A DNA stretch of 64,000 bases from Sabulicella rubraurantiaca (lineage in GTDB: Bacteria; Pseudomonadota; Alphaproteobacteria; Acetobacterales; Acetobacteraceae), in contig NZ_JAFEUU010000002.1 in NCBI RefSeq assembly GCF_017355885.1, positions 434,001 through 498,000 of the forward strand. The letters run 5' to 3'. Within the stretch, counting starts at the first letter, position 1; each line of letters starts with the position of its first letter. The notes beneath the pieces were generated by a model, which had not been told where the DNA came from, did not search any database, and saw only the letters and a list, made by a program, of their open reading frames with translations. Below are positions 1-8,944 of this stretch, in pieces. The position numbers were made by a program, and so were the translations under genes.

Positions 1-1
1 G

Positions 2-1303
2 TGGGCCCTGGAGGTCGCTTCGAGCTTCTGGCTGCGGCCTTCGGCGATGGTGGTCGCCGCGGTGGTGCTGGCCGAGCTGCTGGTGCGCCACGAGAACAGC
101 ATCTCCCTGCCCGGCTGGATGGAAGCATGGATCTATGCCGGCGGGATTTCCGGCGCGCGCGGCGTGCTGGCCGCCGTCGCGGGGGCGATGATCGGGGTGG
201 CGGGAACCACCTTCTCCATCACCGTCGCGGCGCTCAGCCTCGCCTCCGACCAGATGGGGCCGCGGCTGCTGGGCAATTTCACGCGCGACCCGGGCAACCA
301 GTATGCGCTCGGAGCGCTGCTCGCGACCTTCGCCTTCTCGCTCGTCACGCTGCGCGCAGTGCGCGAGGTGGGCGAGGAGGTGTTCGTGCCGCAGCTGGCC
401 GTCTCGGTCGCCCTGCTCCTGGCGGGTATCTGCGTGGGCGTGGTGATCTGGTTCATCCACCACGTCGCCTCTTCCATCAACATGGACAATGTCGTGGCGC
501 TGGTGCGGGAGGACCTGACCCGCGCGCTGCGCGCCCTGCCCCGGCGCGCGGATGGCGACGAGCTGGCGCAGCGCCCCCAGCCGCATGCCGATGCCGGCGG
601 CGGGAAACTGCGCCTGAAGGAGAGCGGCTACCTGCGCCTGCTGGATGACGAGGCGCTGGCCGATTGGGCGGAGAAGCGAAATGCGCGGCTGCGCCTGCTC
701 ATCCGGCCGGGCGACTTCGTCTTCCCGGGCCGCCTGGTGGGGGAGGTGCAGCCGCCGGAACTCCAGGAGGAGGCGGAGAAGGCGCTGAGCGATGCGGCTT
801 CAGTCGGGCGTTCGCGCATCGTGAACCAGGACCTGGAATTCGCGGTGAACCAGATGGTCGAGATCGCGGCCCGCGCCCTTCCGCCCGGCGTGAATGATTC
901 CTTCACCGCCATTGCCGTGCTGGACCAGTTCGGCGCCGTGCTGTGCGAGATGGAAGAGCGGCTTCTGCCGGATGGCGTGACGTGGCGGGGCGAAGTGCCA
1001 CGGCTGTGGCGATCCGCCTCCGACTATGCGGGGATCGTGGACGCGATGTTCCACATGATCCGGCAATCCGGCGCGATGCAGCCACCGGTCATGATCCGGC
1101 TGATGGAAGTGCTGGGCGCGGTGGCGGAGGTGGAACGCGATGCCGGGCGGCTGGAGGTGCTGCGGCACCATCTGGAGCTTGCGCATGGCGCGGCCTGCGC
1201 GGCGACGGAGGACCCTTCCGCCCAGGCGGCCTATGCGGAGCGGCGCGAGGCGGCGCTGCGGGCGATCGCGGGGGAAGAAGGGAAGCGCAAGGGAGGCGGA
1301 TGA
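2..1303 (+). CDS. DUF2254 family membrane protein (5' end outside window)
   Basis: Predicted inner-membrane protein of the DUF2254 family; the family's function is not established. The frame is open from base 2, reading WALEVASSFWLRPSAM before the first internal ATG at 47, so the real start is probably upstream of the window. Four hydrophobic segments are visible in the first 170 codons, the last ending with an IHHV motif. A soluble C-terminal half of about 250 residues follows and includes an FVFPGRLVGEV stretch. The gene ends 19 bases before the convergent FkbM methyltransferase. The family call rests on overall pattern, including the LASDQMGPRLL loop. I cannot suggest a substrate. Confidence 0.75.
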   Translation, partial: WALEVASSFWLRPSAMVVAAVVLAELLVRHENSISLPGWMEAWIYAGGISGARGVLAAVAGAMIGVAGTTFSITVAALSLASDQMGPRLLGNFTRDPGNQYALGALLATFAFSLVTLRAVREVGEEVFVPQLAVSVALLLAGICVGVVIWFIHHVASSINMDNVVALVREDLTRALRALPRRADGDELAQRPQPHADAGGGKLRLKESGYLRLLDDEALADWAEKRNARLRLLIRPGDFVFPGRLVGEVQPPELQEEAEKALSDAASVGRSRIVNQDLEFAVNQMVEIAARALPPGVNDSFTAIAVLDQFGAVLCEMEERLLPDGVTWRGEVPRLWRSASDYAGIVDAMFHMIRQSGAMQPPVMIRLMEVLGAVAEVERDAGRLEVLRHHLELAHGAACAATEDPSAQAAYAERREAALRAIAGEEGKRKGGG

Positions 1304-1322
1304 CCGCCTTCCTGAACGGGGC

Positions 1323-2042
1323 CTAGGCGGGTTGGAACACGAAGTTGTTCGCGTAGCCGCCTGCCCGGTCCGGCCGCTGATGCTTCTCCAGGGAGAAGGC
1401 GGCGATCGGCACGTTCTCGCCGCGCCAGAGAAACCACCCCTGGTAGCCGCGCTGCAGGAGATGGCGAAACAGCTCGAAGGGTTGGCCGGGCTGGTGCGCG
1501 GCTTCGGACTCGATGAGGAGCGTGGGCCGGTCGCGACGGAGTATGTGCTCCGCGCCGCGCAGCACTTCCATCTCGTGGCCTTCCACGTCGATCTTCACGA
1601 AGCCCACCGGCTCGGACACGACGTCGTCGAGGCGCCGCAGCGGAACGCGCAGCGTCTCGCCCTGGACGGGGCTGCCGGGATGGAGCGACGCACGCCCATC
1701 ATCCTCCGGCGGGATGCGAAGCTCGGCGGAGCCTTCTCGATCCGAGAGAGCCATGGAGTGGATCGTGACGTTCCGTGGGAGCTTTTCCTGCAGCTCCATC
1801 GCGAGGGCAGGTTGCGGTTCGAAGCAGTGCACGCGCGGGCAGATGCGGGCCAGACGCCCCGCGTAAAGCCCATGGTTGCCGCCGACATCCACGGCAGCGC
1901 GGGCCGGATCGGTCAATTCGGGAAGAAGCAGCCACTCGGGCTCGGTGCTTCGCCAGCGTTGCAGCCGCATCTGCTCCACCCTGAAGGCGATTCGCGGCGG
2001 AGCAACGCGCAGGACGAGATTGATCAGAGGTGAAAGAAACAC
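1323..2042 (-). CDS. FkbM family SAM-dependent methyltransferase
   Basis: A 239-residue protein with the FkbM-type methyltransferase pattern: SAM-binding motif I VDVGGNHGLYA at residues 51-61, FEPQP at 74-78 where the acidic residue contacts the SAM ribose, and FVKIDVEGHE at 148-157, a family hallmark. FkbM proteins O-methylate small molecules or sugars; the substrate here is unknown. The start is GTG at 2042. The gene is flanked by the convergent DUF2254 gene and by a 253-base gap (2043-2295) in which I see no gene or clear signal. There are no glycan-biosynthesis neighbours, so this looks like an isolated gene. Confidence 0.85.
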   Translation of the reverse strand: MFLSPLINLVLRVAPPRIAFRVEQMRLQRWRSTEPEWLLLPELTDPARAAVDVGGNHGLYAGRLARICPRVHCFEPQPALAMELQEKLPRNVTIHSMALSDREGSAELRIPPEDDGRASLHPGSPVQGETLRVPLRRLDDVVSEPVGFVKIDVEGHEMEVLRGAEHILRRDRPTLLIESEAAHQPGQPFELFRHLLQRGYQGWFLWRGENVPIAAFSLEKHQRPDRAGGYANNFVFQPA

Positions 2043-2295
2043 AGCTTGAGATCCCTCTGAGCCAAACCCGCAAGATCTCGGATGGTTTTGCGGCGAGCGC
2101 TTGATGCAACGCTCCCTTGGACAATGGCCTCGACCGAGGAAGGTTACCCGAAGCTGGGGCCCGTTGGGTCCTGAGCCTGAGACGGATCAGGCGCGCGGAC
2201 GCCATCCGCTGCGACACGACCGCAGATTCTTCCTTGGCCTGCTCTCCCTCGCCGCTGCGCTCGGCTGGTTCGAGCGAAGCCCTGCGGAGCTGAAC

Positions 2296-3243
2296 CTAAG
2301 CGCCTGCCAGCCTGCCGGCATCGCGGCGTGCCTCATAGGCCTTGGCGTGGATATAGGCGGCCTCGTGCAGCTCCTCCGGCACGCCGGCGCGCTTTGCGGC
2401 CTCCAGCAGGAAGCGCAGCACATGGTCGGCCTCGATCCGCCGCCCGGCCTCGACATCGCGCGACATGGAGGAGGTCGCCTGCGGGGTCCCGCGGAGGAAG
2501 GGAAGGAATTGTCCCTCCAACACTTCGTCGCGCACCGGGTGGCCATGCGCGGCCGCGATCGCGGCGTTGCGGTGGAGCAGGCGCTCCAGCCAGGCCGCGC
2601 CGCCTGGAGCGGCGACGACTTCGCCGAGGTTTCCACGCATCAGAACGGTCGCGGTCGCGAAGGTGCCGAAGATCACCAGCTTCTCCCACATCCGCCGAAC
2701 CACGTCAGGCGCCGCCTCGGCATGCACGACAGTGCCGGCGAACGCCGCCTGGAAGGCGAGCACGCGGGGGCTCATCCGCCCGTCGAGTTCGCCGAACTCG
2801 AGCAGTTGCGGGGGTGCGACCTGCCGCACCACGCCCTCCGGCGTCAGCAGGATGACGACCTTGGTCAGCCCACCGAGCACGTGCCCCCGCCCGAACGCCG
2901 CTTCGAGCCGTCCAAGGTGGTCGATACCGTTCAGCAGCGGCAGCACCGCCGTTCCCTCGCCGACCACGGGGTGGAGCGTCTCGATCGCGTCATCGAGGTC
3001 GTAGGCCTTGCAGGCCAGCAGCACGATGTCCCAGCCCGGGCCGGCCTCGCCGGGGAGCAGTGCCGACACGGGATGGCGGCGGAAGTCGCCCGCGGGGCTC
3101 TCGATCACCAAGCCATCGCGCTCGAGCTGGGCCTTGCGGCCGGGCCGCACGAGGAAGGCGACCTCCTTGGCCACGCCGGCCTCGAGCAGCCGTCCGCCGA
3201 AATATCCGCCGACCGCACCGGCACCGAGGACGAGGACGCGCAT
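2296..3243 (-). CDS. 2-dehydropantoate 2-reductase (PanE/ApbA) family protein
   Basis: A 315-residue NADPH-dependent ketoreductase of the ketopantoate reductase fold. The N-terminal Rossmann motif is VLGAGAVGGYFGG (GxGxxG at residues 7-12) and LLACKAYD with K79 lines the cofactor cleft. The C-terminal helical domain contains the WEKL motif with the catalytic lysine and SSMSRDVEAGRRIEADH, equivalent to the family SSMxxDxxxGRxTE segment. The family reduces ketopantoate to pantoate for CoA synthesis, but many paralogues act on other 2-ketoacids. Pantothenate genes are not adjacent, so I leave the symbol empty. The 213 bases between this start and the next gene (3244-3456) show nothing recognisable. 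Confidence 0.85.
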   Translation of the reverse strand: MRVLVLGAGAVGGYFGGRLLEAGVAKEVAFLVRPGRKAQLERDGLVIESPAGDFRRHPVSALLPGEAGPGWDIVLLACKAYDLDDAIETLHPVVGEGTAVLPLLNGIDHLGRLEAAFGRGHVLGGLTKVVILLTPEGVVRQVAPPQLLEFGELDGRMSPRVLAFQAAFAGTVVHAEAAPDVVRRMWEKLVIFGTFATATVLMRGNLGEVVAAPGGAAWLERLLHRNAAIAAAHGHPVRDEVLEGQFLPFLRGTPQATSSMSRDVEAGRRIEADHVLRFLLEAAKRAGVPEELHEAAYIHAKAYEARRDAGRLAGA

Positions 3244-3456
3244 GGCAGCCTCCCGCTCACTGTGGTCGCCGGCAACCAGACGGCCAAGGAAGCCGCCGCT
3301 CAGGGCGCCGGAGCGGCTTGAGCCTGCTCCAGAACCGATTGGGAGGAACAGCGAAATCGGGGCGGGTCGGCCTCCTTCCCGGTACGCCGAGGGCGGCGAG
3401 GCGGCTGAAGCAGGCCCCGCGCCGCCGACAGCCCTGGGTTCAGGCGGTGATGGGAA

Positions 3457-4410
3457 TTAGCCCAGCTTCGCGATGCGGAGCGCCGTCTGGCCGGGGCGCG
3501 GCAGCAGGTTCGGGATCACCAGCAGGCAGCCTTCCTCCGGCGCGCGGATTTCCAGCGCACCGTCGCGGGCCAGCAGCGTACCGCCGGGCACCGTCTCGCC
3601 GCTGCACCAGGGGCGGGTGAAGCGGAAGGCGGGGCTGCGCGCGGTGACGGTGCGAACCACGCGGGCGAGTCGCGGCGTCTCCATGCGCGGCTCCTCCGGC
3701 GCGCCGGGCAGCAGGCCGGTGAGGGCGAGGAGGCGTCGCGCCACGCGGTCCATGCGCTGCACGGTTTCTTCCTCCCAATGCCATCCCGCCTCCAGCAGGA
3801 GGCCGCGCCGTGCGGTGACGCCGGGCGGGAGGTAGTCGATCAGGCGCAACCCTTCCTCGTGCCCGTGATCGGCGACGGTGAGGGGCGGGGCGCCGATCTG
3901 CATGGCGAGGTCGGCGGCCTCGGGCGAGGCGCCGACCAGGAAGAGCGGGTCGCCCGGCCAGAGCATGGAATGGAGGTCCAGCACCACGTCGGCCGAGTCG
4001 AGAACCGGGCGCAGGGCGCGGGCGCGGCGCAGCTCGGAGGAGCGGCGCGGTCCTTCCAGCTGTTCGCGGTCCCAGAGGCGATTCAGATCCTCCTCCAGGA
4101 AGCGGGAGGCGGTGGGGTCTTCCGGGTTGAAGCGGCTGAAGGCGTCGAGATTGGCGAAGACCAGGGTCAGGCGACCGGCTAGCGGCCGCAGCCCGGCGCG
4201 CAGCCAGCGGTCGAGCAGCACGGCGCCCGCGATCTCGTTGCCATGGGTGAGGGCGACGACGCAGACATGCAGGCCGGGCTCCACGCCCTCGAAGCTCCAC
4301 ACGCCGGGAAGGACATTGCCGTCGCGCCAGGGTCCGATCTCCGGCGCCGCGAGAGCCGGGCGGCGCGGCGGGGCGCCGACGCTTTCCAGCAGCGTGGCGA
4401 CGTCCCGCAT
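3457..4410 (-). CDS. succinylglutamate desuccinylase/aspartoacylase-type zinc deacylase (M14 fold)
   Basis: A 317-residue zinc deacylase of the AstE/AspA group. Zinc ligands are visible as H56 and E59 in ALTHGNE and H147 in DLHSML; the DLNR segment (about 108-111) carries the substrate-binding arginine. The family hydrolyses N-acyl amino acids such as N-succinylglutamate or N-acetylaspartate. I chose ATG 4410 because the protein resembles the family from there; a longer frame reaches 4632 but runs antisense into the neighbouring M81 gene and looks non-coding. It is divergent from the M81 hydrolase starting at 4506, so the two probably share a promoter region of 95 bases and act on related amide substrates (inference). 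Confidence 0.82.
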   Translation of the reverse strand: MRDVATLLESVGAPPRRPALAAPEIGPWRDGNVLPGVWSFEGVEPGLHVCVVALTHGNEIAGAVLLDRWLRAGLRPLAGRLTLVFANLDAFSRFNPEDPTASRFLEEDLNRLWDREQLEGPRRSSELRRARALRPVLDSADVVLDLHSMLWPGDPLFLVGASPEAADLAMQIGAPPLTVADHGHEEGLRLIDYLPPGVTARRGLLLEAGWHWEEETVQRMDRVARRLLALTGLLPGAPEEPRMETPRLARVVRTVTARSPAFRFTRPWCSGETVPGGTLLARDGALEIRAPEEGCLLVIPNLLPRPGQTALRIAKLG

Positions 4411-4505
4411 CACGCGGCGCGCCCTCCGGCGCGGCGCGCGCCCCTCTCCACGGCGCGTCGGATCCCCTCCATGGTGAGAGCATATCGCCGCGCCGGAGGG
4501 AGTCC

Positions 4506-6032
4506 ATGTCACCACCCCGTATCGCCGTCCTGGGCCTGCACCTGGAGGCCAATGCCTTCGCCCCGCCCACCACCCTGGCGGATTTCGCCGCGCAATGCCT
4601 GGTGCGCGGGGAGGAGATCTCGGCGCAGGCACGGGCGCCCTCCTCCGCCCTGCCGGCGGAGCTGCCGGGCTTCTATCGCCGCATGGACGAGACGGGGCCC
4701 TGGGTGCCCTGCCCGGTGCTGGTGGCGAACTCGCCGCCCGGCGGGCCGATCGAGCAGGGTGTGTTCCTGTCCTTCCTGGACGAGATGCGGCGCGGCCTGC
4801 TGGCTTCGCTGCCGCTGGACGGGGTCTATGTCGCGAATCACGGGGCCAGCAGCGCCACGGGCGACGAGGACAGCGACGGCACCATGCTGGCGATGATCCG
4901 CGAGGTGGTGGGGCCGGCCGTGCCGGTCGTCGTGACGCACGACCTGCACTGCAACGTGAGCGAAAGGCTGGTCGCGCTGTCGGATGCGCTGATCGTCTAT
5001 CGCACCAACCCGCACGTGGACATGGCGGCGCGGGCCGCGGAAGCGGCGGATGCGCTGCGCGAGATGCTGGCCGGGATGCGCACGGCCAAGTCCTTCATCC
5101 GCCTGCCGCTGATCCCGCCCACCGTGACGCTGCTGACCGATAACGGCCCCTATGCCGATCTGATCCGCGAGGCGGAGGCGATGATGGCGCGCGACCGGCG
5201 CCTGCTGAACGTCAGCGTCGCGGGTGGCTTCGTGTTCAGCGACCTGCCCAAATGCGGGATCACCGTGACGGTGACCGCGCGTGACCGCGACCAGGCGGCG
5301 GCGGACGAGGCGGCGCGGATTCTGGCGGAGCGCGGCTGGGCCGACCGGCACCGGCACACAAGGCGGCTGCTGAGCCTGGAGGAGGCCGCCGCCCTAGCCG
5401 TCGCCGCCGGCGAAGGGCGTGAGAAACCGGTCATCTTCTCCGATGCGGGGGATAATCCGGGCGGCGGCGGGCGCGGCTCGACCACCTACACGCTGCGGGC
5501 ACTGCACGAGGCGGGGGCGAAGGGCGTGGTGCTGGGGCTGTTCGTGGATCCGGCCCTCGCCGAGGAGGCGCACAAGCTGGGCGAGGGCGCGCATTTCCAC
5601 GCCGTGTTCAACCGGGTGGAGAGCGAGTTCTCCCGCCGCTTCGAGAGCGGGGCGCGGGTGGTGAAGCTGACGGATGGCAAGGGCACCGGGCGGCGCGGGA
5701 CCATGGCCGGGCGCGACTTCGAGCTGGGGCGGACGGCGCTGCTGGAGCTCGACGGCTCGGGGATGCAGGTCGTGGTGATCTCGCTGCGGCGGCAATGCCA
5801 CGAGCCGCGTACGCTGGAGATGCACGGCATCGACATCGCGCAGGCGCGCACGGTGGTGGTGAAGTCGCGCGGGCATTTCCGCGCCGGCTTCGACGAGTTC
5901 TTCCCGCCCGACCGCATCTTCGAGGTGGACAGCGCCGGGCTGACCTCGCCCGTGCTGAAGAACTTCAACTGGCGGCGTCTGCCACGTCCGAGCTTCCCGC
6001 TGGATGCGGAGGCGGAGTTCGCCCTGGGCTGA
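4506..6032 (+). CDS. M81 family metallohydrolase (MlrC-like), copy 1
   Basis: A 508-residue protein of peptidase family M81, whose best-known member MlrC degrades linearised microcystin peptides. Diagnostic segments are LEANAFAPP near the N-terminus, DETGPW at about residue 61, VTHDLHCNVS at about 143, RTNPHVDM at about 163, the glycine-rich DAGDNPGGGGRG near 317, and GIDIAQARTVVVKSRGHFR in the C-terminal DUF1485-type domain. A good Shine-Dalgarno sequence (GGAGG, 4494-4498) supports ATG 4506. It is paired divergently with a zinc deacylase and followed convergently by a LysR regulator. A second M81 protein with the same landmarks lies at 46650-48149. The physiological substrate is unknown; peptides or N-acylated amino acids are plausible. 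Confidence 0.88.
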   Translation: MSPPRIAVLGLHLEANAFAPPTTLADFAAQCLVRGEEISAQARAPSSALPAELPGFYRRMDETGPWVPCPVLVANSPPGGPIEQGVFLSFLDEMRRGLLASLPLDGVYVANHGASSATGDEDSDGTMLAMIREVVGPAVPVVVTHDLHCNVSERLVALSDALIVYRTNPHVDMAARAAEAADALREMLAGMRTAKSFIRLPLIPPTVTLLTDNGPYADLIREAEAMMARDRRLLNVSVAGGFVFSDLPKCGITVTVTARDRDQAAADEAARILAERGWADRHRHTRRLLSLEEAAALAVAAGEGREKPVIFSDAGDNPGGGGRGSTTYTLRALHEAGAKGVVLGLFVDPALAEEAHKLGEGAHFHAVFNRVESEFSRRFESGARVVKLTDGKGTGRRGTMAGRDFELGRTALLELDGSGMQVVVISLRRQCHEPRTLEMHGIDIAQARTVVVKSRGHFRAGFDEFFPPDRIFEVDSAGLTSPVLKNFNWRRLPRPSFPLDAEAEFALG

Positions 6033-6044
6033 GGCACGGGCCGG

Positions 6045-6983
6045 CTACGCGCCTTCCTTGGCCTCCCGCGAGACGAGGTGGGCCGTTTCCGCGAAGAGGC
6101 GGGACGCGGGTGTCAGGCTGCGGCCGCCGAGCGTCACCAGCGCGATGGGCCGCCGGGTCTCGGGGAGTTCCACGGGCAAGGCTGCGAGGAACGGGTAGTG
6201 GACGGGGAAGCGCAGCATCGCCGAGGGGCCGATGCCCAGAAACCGCCCCGTCCGCAGCATCGCCACCCACATCTGCACGGACCGGGAGAAGACCGTGGCG
6301 CGCGGCGGCTCCAATCCCCGGTTCTGGAAGGCCTTCAGGATGAATTGCCCGAGGAAGCTGTCATAGGGCGGCAGTGCCCAGGCTTCGCCTAGCAGTTCGG
6401 CAAGCGTCGTGGCGCCCTGCTGGACCAGCGGATTGCTCCGGTCGGCCACCACCCTCAGCGCGTCGTCGAACAGGATTTCCGCATGCAGATCCGGCTCCGC
6501 GCGTGCATCCGCGATCCGCGTAATGGCGAGGTCGAGGTCGCGGTCGCGAAGCCTTTGCAGCAATTCGGTCGTGTGGGCGACCTCGACGCGGAAGCGAAGC
6601 CGGGAGTGGCGGCGGGACAGGTGGTCGATGACGGCGGACACCACGGCGGTCATCGGTTCCGTCGCACCGACGCGCACCTCGCCCTGCGACGGGTCGGCCA
6701 GGTAGCGAAGCTCCTCCATTCCCTGCCGCAGCTCGTCGAGCATGGCGGCGCTGCGCGCGAGCAGGACGCGGCCGTAATCGGTCGCCACGACTCCGCGCGG
6801 CGACCGGTCGAGCAACGGGACACCGAGGGTGCGCTCCATCTCGGCGATGGCCTTCGAGATGGCCGATTGGGACAGGGCAAGCCGTTCCGCCGCCTGGGCC
6901 ATGCTGCCGAGATCGGCCACCACGCGAAGCGTGTGGAGGTCGCGGATCCGGAGGCGTCGCGCGACGCCCTCATCTGCCTGCAT
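6045..6983 (-). CDS. LysR family transcriptional regulator
   Basis: A 312-residue LysR-type regulator. The N-terminal winged helix-turn-helix spans about residues 10-68 (LRVVADLGSMAQAAERL, LSQSAISKAIAEME, LGVPLLDRSPRG), followed by the linker helix and a periplasmic-binding-protein-like effector domain. It is divergent from the Bug-type solute receptor at 7105 with 121 bases between the starts. That gap contains a perfect 8-bp inverted repeat at 6998-7019, only 15 bases from this start codon, which suggests autoregulation together with control of the receptor gene. The coinducer is unknown, possibly a carboxylate carried by the receptor. It ends 12 bases from the convergent M81 gene. Confidence 0.93.
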   Translation of the reverse strand: MQADEGVARRLRIRDLHTLRVVADLGSMAQAAERLALSQSAISKAIAEMERTLGVPLLDRSPRGVVATDYGRVLLARSAAMLDELRQGMEELRYLADPSQGEVRVGATEPMTAVVSAVIDHLSRRHSRLRFRVEVAHTTELLQRLRDRDLDLAITRIADARAEPDLHAEILFDDALRVVADRSNPLVQQGATTLAELLGEAWALPPYDSFLGQFILKAFQNRGLEPPRATVFSRSVQMWVAMLRTGRFLGIGPSAMLRFPVHYPFLAALPVELPETRRPIALVTLGGRSLTPASRLFAETAHLVSREAKEGA

Positions 6984-6997
6984 GAGGCCTATTCCCG

Positions 6998-7019
6998 CTG
7001 GTCATCCCGATATGACCAG
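6998..7019. promoter_or_regulatory. perfect inverted repeat, candidate LysR operator
   Basis: CTGGTCAT (6998-7005) and its exact reverse complement ATGACCAG (7012-7019) are separated by six bases (CCCGAT). The site lies between the divergent lysR-type gene (start 6983) and the Bug receptor gene (start 7105). LysR proteins bind interrupted dyads of this size, so this is the obvious operator candidate. The thymine/adenine spacing (7002 and 7015) is T-N12-A, one base off the textbook T-N11-A. Confidence 0.6.
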
Positions 7020-7104
7020 ATACCACTTCCGTTCATAGCCTCTGGGGTCGTCTGCTTCCTGGGCCGCTTCCCGCGAAAGCACGGCGCCCAGCAGCGAGGA
7101 CGAT

Positions 7105-8115
7105 ATGCCCGGTCAGCAGAGCATGGCGGCGCCCGGTCGCCGCACGATCCTCGCCCTGCTGCCCGGGCTCGGAGCGGCGCCACCCCGCGGCGCGGCGCAA
7201 GCGGACGGCGCTTCCGCCTGGCCGCAGCGCCGCGTGCGCATCATCACGCCCGCCCCACCCGGCTCTTCCCTCGACTTGGTCGCGCGGCTAATGGCCGAGC
7301 GACTGGGCGCGCGCTGGGTCCAGCCGGTCACCGTGGAAGGGCGGCCGGGCGTCGATGGCATCCCCGCCCTGGAAGCCATGATCGCCGCTGCGCCGGGGGA
7401 TGCGCTGTTTCTCGCCAATCACGGCGCCGTCACGGTGACACCCCTCCTCAACCCGCGCCTCGGCTTCGATCCCATGGCCGCGCTCTCGCCCATCTTGGAT
7501 CTCAGCACCGACCTTTTCGGCGTCGCCGTGCCGGCGGCACTTCCCGTGCGGGACCTGCCGGGCCTCGTCGGCCATGCCCGTGAGAATCCGGGGCGGCTCA
7601 ACTACGCGGCCGCGCCTGGGCCGCCTTACCTCGCGATGCGCGCCTTTCTGCGCGACGCGGAGCTCGACATGGTCCATGTCGGGTTCCGCGGCATCGGCGC
7701 GGCCACGGTGGCGGAGATGCTGGCCGGGCGGCTCCATGTGGTGCTGGCGCCCCTGACGCCCCTCGCGGGGGTGGCGCGCGAGGGGCGGCTGCGCGTGGTC
7801 GCCGTCACGGGAGGGGAGCGCGCCCCCGCCCTGCCCGACGTGCCCACCAGCGCCGAGCAAGGCTTTCCGGGCTTCCGCCAGGAGGGAATCCACGGGCTGT
7901 TCGGCTGGAAGGACATGCCGGAGGCCTTGCGGGAGCGCATCGCCAACGAGGCCAATTCTGTCCTGGCCGATACGCTCCTGGCGGAACGGCTGCGTGGGAT
8001 GGGACTGCTGGCCCGCTCCGGCGGCACGCCCGCGAGTTTCGCCGCCCTCCTCGCGGAGCAGCGAGAGCGCTGGGCCGGGCTGGCGCGGGAATTCGGCGCG
8101 GCGCCACCCTCATAG
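7105..8115 (+). CDS. Bug-type tripartite tricarboxylate transporter substrate-binding protein (TctC family)
   Basis: A 336-residue periplasmic solute receptor of the Bug/TctC family. An N-terminal export signal (RRTILALLPGLGAA) is followed by the typical mature start WPQRRVRIITPAPPGSSLD, the EGRPGVDGIPA loop and the C-terminal LPDVPTSAEQGFPGF motif. Bug proteins capture carboxylates or amino-acid-like ligands for TTT transporters; no tctA/tctB membrane components are adjacent, which is common for orphan Bug receptors. Shine-Dalgarno CGAGGA at 7095-7100 supports ATG 7105. The divergent LysR regulator probably controls it. The ligand could be a product of the neighbouring M81/deacylase pair (inference). 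Confidence 0.9.
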   Translation: MPGQQSMAAPGRRTILALLPGLGAAPPRGAAQADGASAWPQRRVRIITPAPPGSSLDLVARLMAERLGARWVQPVTVEGRPGVDGIPALEAMIAAAPGDALFLANHGAVTVTPLLNPRLGFDPMAALSPILDLSTDLFGVAVPAALPVRDLPGLVGHARENPGRLNYAAAPGPPYLAMRAFLRDAELDMVHVGFRGIGAATVAEMLAGRLHVVLAPLTPLAGVAREGRLRVVAVTGGERAPALPDVPTSAEQGFPGFRQEGIHGLFGWKDMPEALRERIANEANSVLADTLLAERLRGMGLLARSGGTPASFAALLAEQRERWAGLAREFGAAPPS

Positions 8116-8135
8116 GATGGCGCCGGGCGGGTGTT

Positions 8136-8867
8136 TCAGCCTCGCGCCCGGCTGACCAGGGATTGCAGCGTCGGAAGGTCCACGGCGCCGGGGATCAGCG
8201 ACTCGCCGATCACCAGGGCCGGGGTGCCCTGGATTTCCAGGGCGCGGGCCAGGGCGACGTTGCGCTCGATGCGGCGGCCGATGGCGGGGTCGTCCATGTC
8301 GCGGCGCAGGCGCGGCCAGTCGAGGCGCAGCCGATCGGCCTCGCGGCGGATGACGGGCTCGGTCGGCTCCTCGCGCAGGCGCAGCAGCGCGTCCTGCAGC
8401 GGGGCGTAGCGCTCCTGGCGCTGGGCGGCGAGCAGGGCGCGGGAGGCCAGCACCGAGTTGGGGCCGAGGATGGGCAGGTCGATCATGACCACCTTCACGT
8501 CCCGGTCGCTGGCGAGGAGCTGCTCCATCACCGGATGCAGCTGCTTGCAGTAGCCGCAGCGCGCATCGAAGAACTCGGCGATGGTGACGCTTCCCTGGGG
8601 GTTGCCCTTCACCGGCAGGGTGGGGTCGCGGAACAACGCCTCGGCATTCCCGGCGATGGCGCGGCGCTGGGCGGCCTCGCGGTCGCGCATCTCCGCCTGC
8701 TCCAGCCCGGAGAGGGCGTCGCGCAGGATGGAGGGGTCGGTGCGCAGCGCCTCGCGCAGGATGCTCAGCACCTCCTCCCGCTGGGCGGGGGAAAGGGCCT
8801 GGGCCAGGGCGCCCGTGGGGGCGAGGGCGGCAAGGGCGAGGAGGGCGCGGCGGTTCATGCGGCGCAT
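8136..8867 (-). CDS. DsbA family thiol-disulfide oxidoreductase, exported
   Basis: From ATG 8867 the protein is 243 residues: a signal peptide (MRRMNRRALLALAALAPTGALA), an N-terminal helical region, then a thioredoxin-like domain with active site CGYC (C104, C107) in FFDARCGYCKQLHP and the cis-proline loop GTPALVIG about 110 residues later. It resembles the DsbA/DsbG-like proteins with an N-terminal extension found in alphaproteobacteria (ScsC/Com1 type), which oxidise or isomerise periplasmic disulfides. ATG 8858 is an equally plausible start; a longer frame to 8939 adds a poorly credible leader. It is divergent from the lipoprotein gene at 8945. Confidence 0.87.
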   Translation of the reverse strand: MRRMNRRALLALAALAPTGALAQALSPAQREEVLSILREALRTDPSILRDALSGLEQAEMRDREAAQRRAIAGNAEALFRDPTLPVKGNPQGSVTIAEFFDARCGYCKQLHPVMEQLLASDRDVKVVMIDLPILGPNSVLASRALLAAQRQERYAPLQDALLRLREEPTEPVIRREADRLRLDWPRLRRDMDDPAIGRRIERNVALARALEIQGTPALVIGESLIPGAVDLPTLQSLVSRARG

Positions 8868-8944
8868 GTGGCCGGGCTTCGGCATCCGGACAAGGGAGGG
8901 ACGCGGTTGCCGGGCGGGGCGCTTCGGGGCAAGAACCACGGGCC

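Noticed and set aside
2043-2295. The 253-base gap between the FkbM and PanE genes as a possible small gene
   Set aside because: No frame shows a credible start, ribosome-binding site or protein-like composition.
2101-3321. A plus-strand frame of 406 codons in the PanE region
   Set aside because: It is antisense to the clear 2-dehydropantoate 2-reductase gene at 2296-3243.
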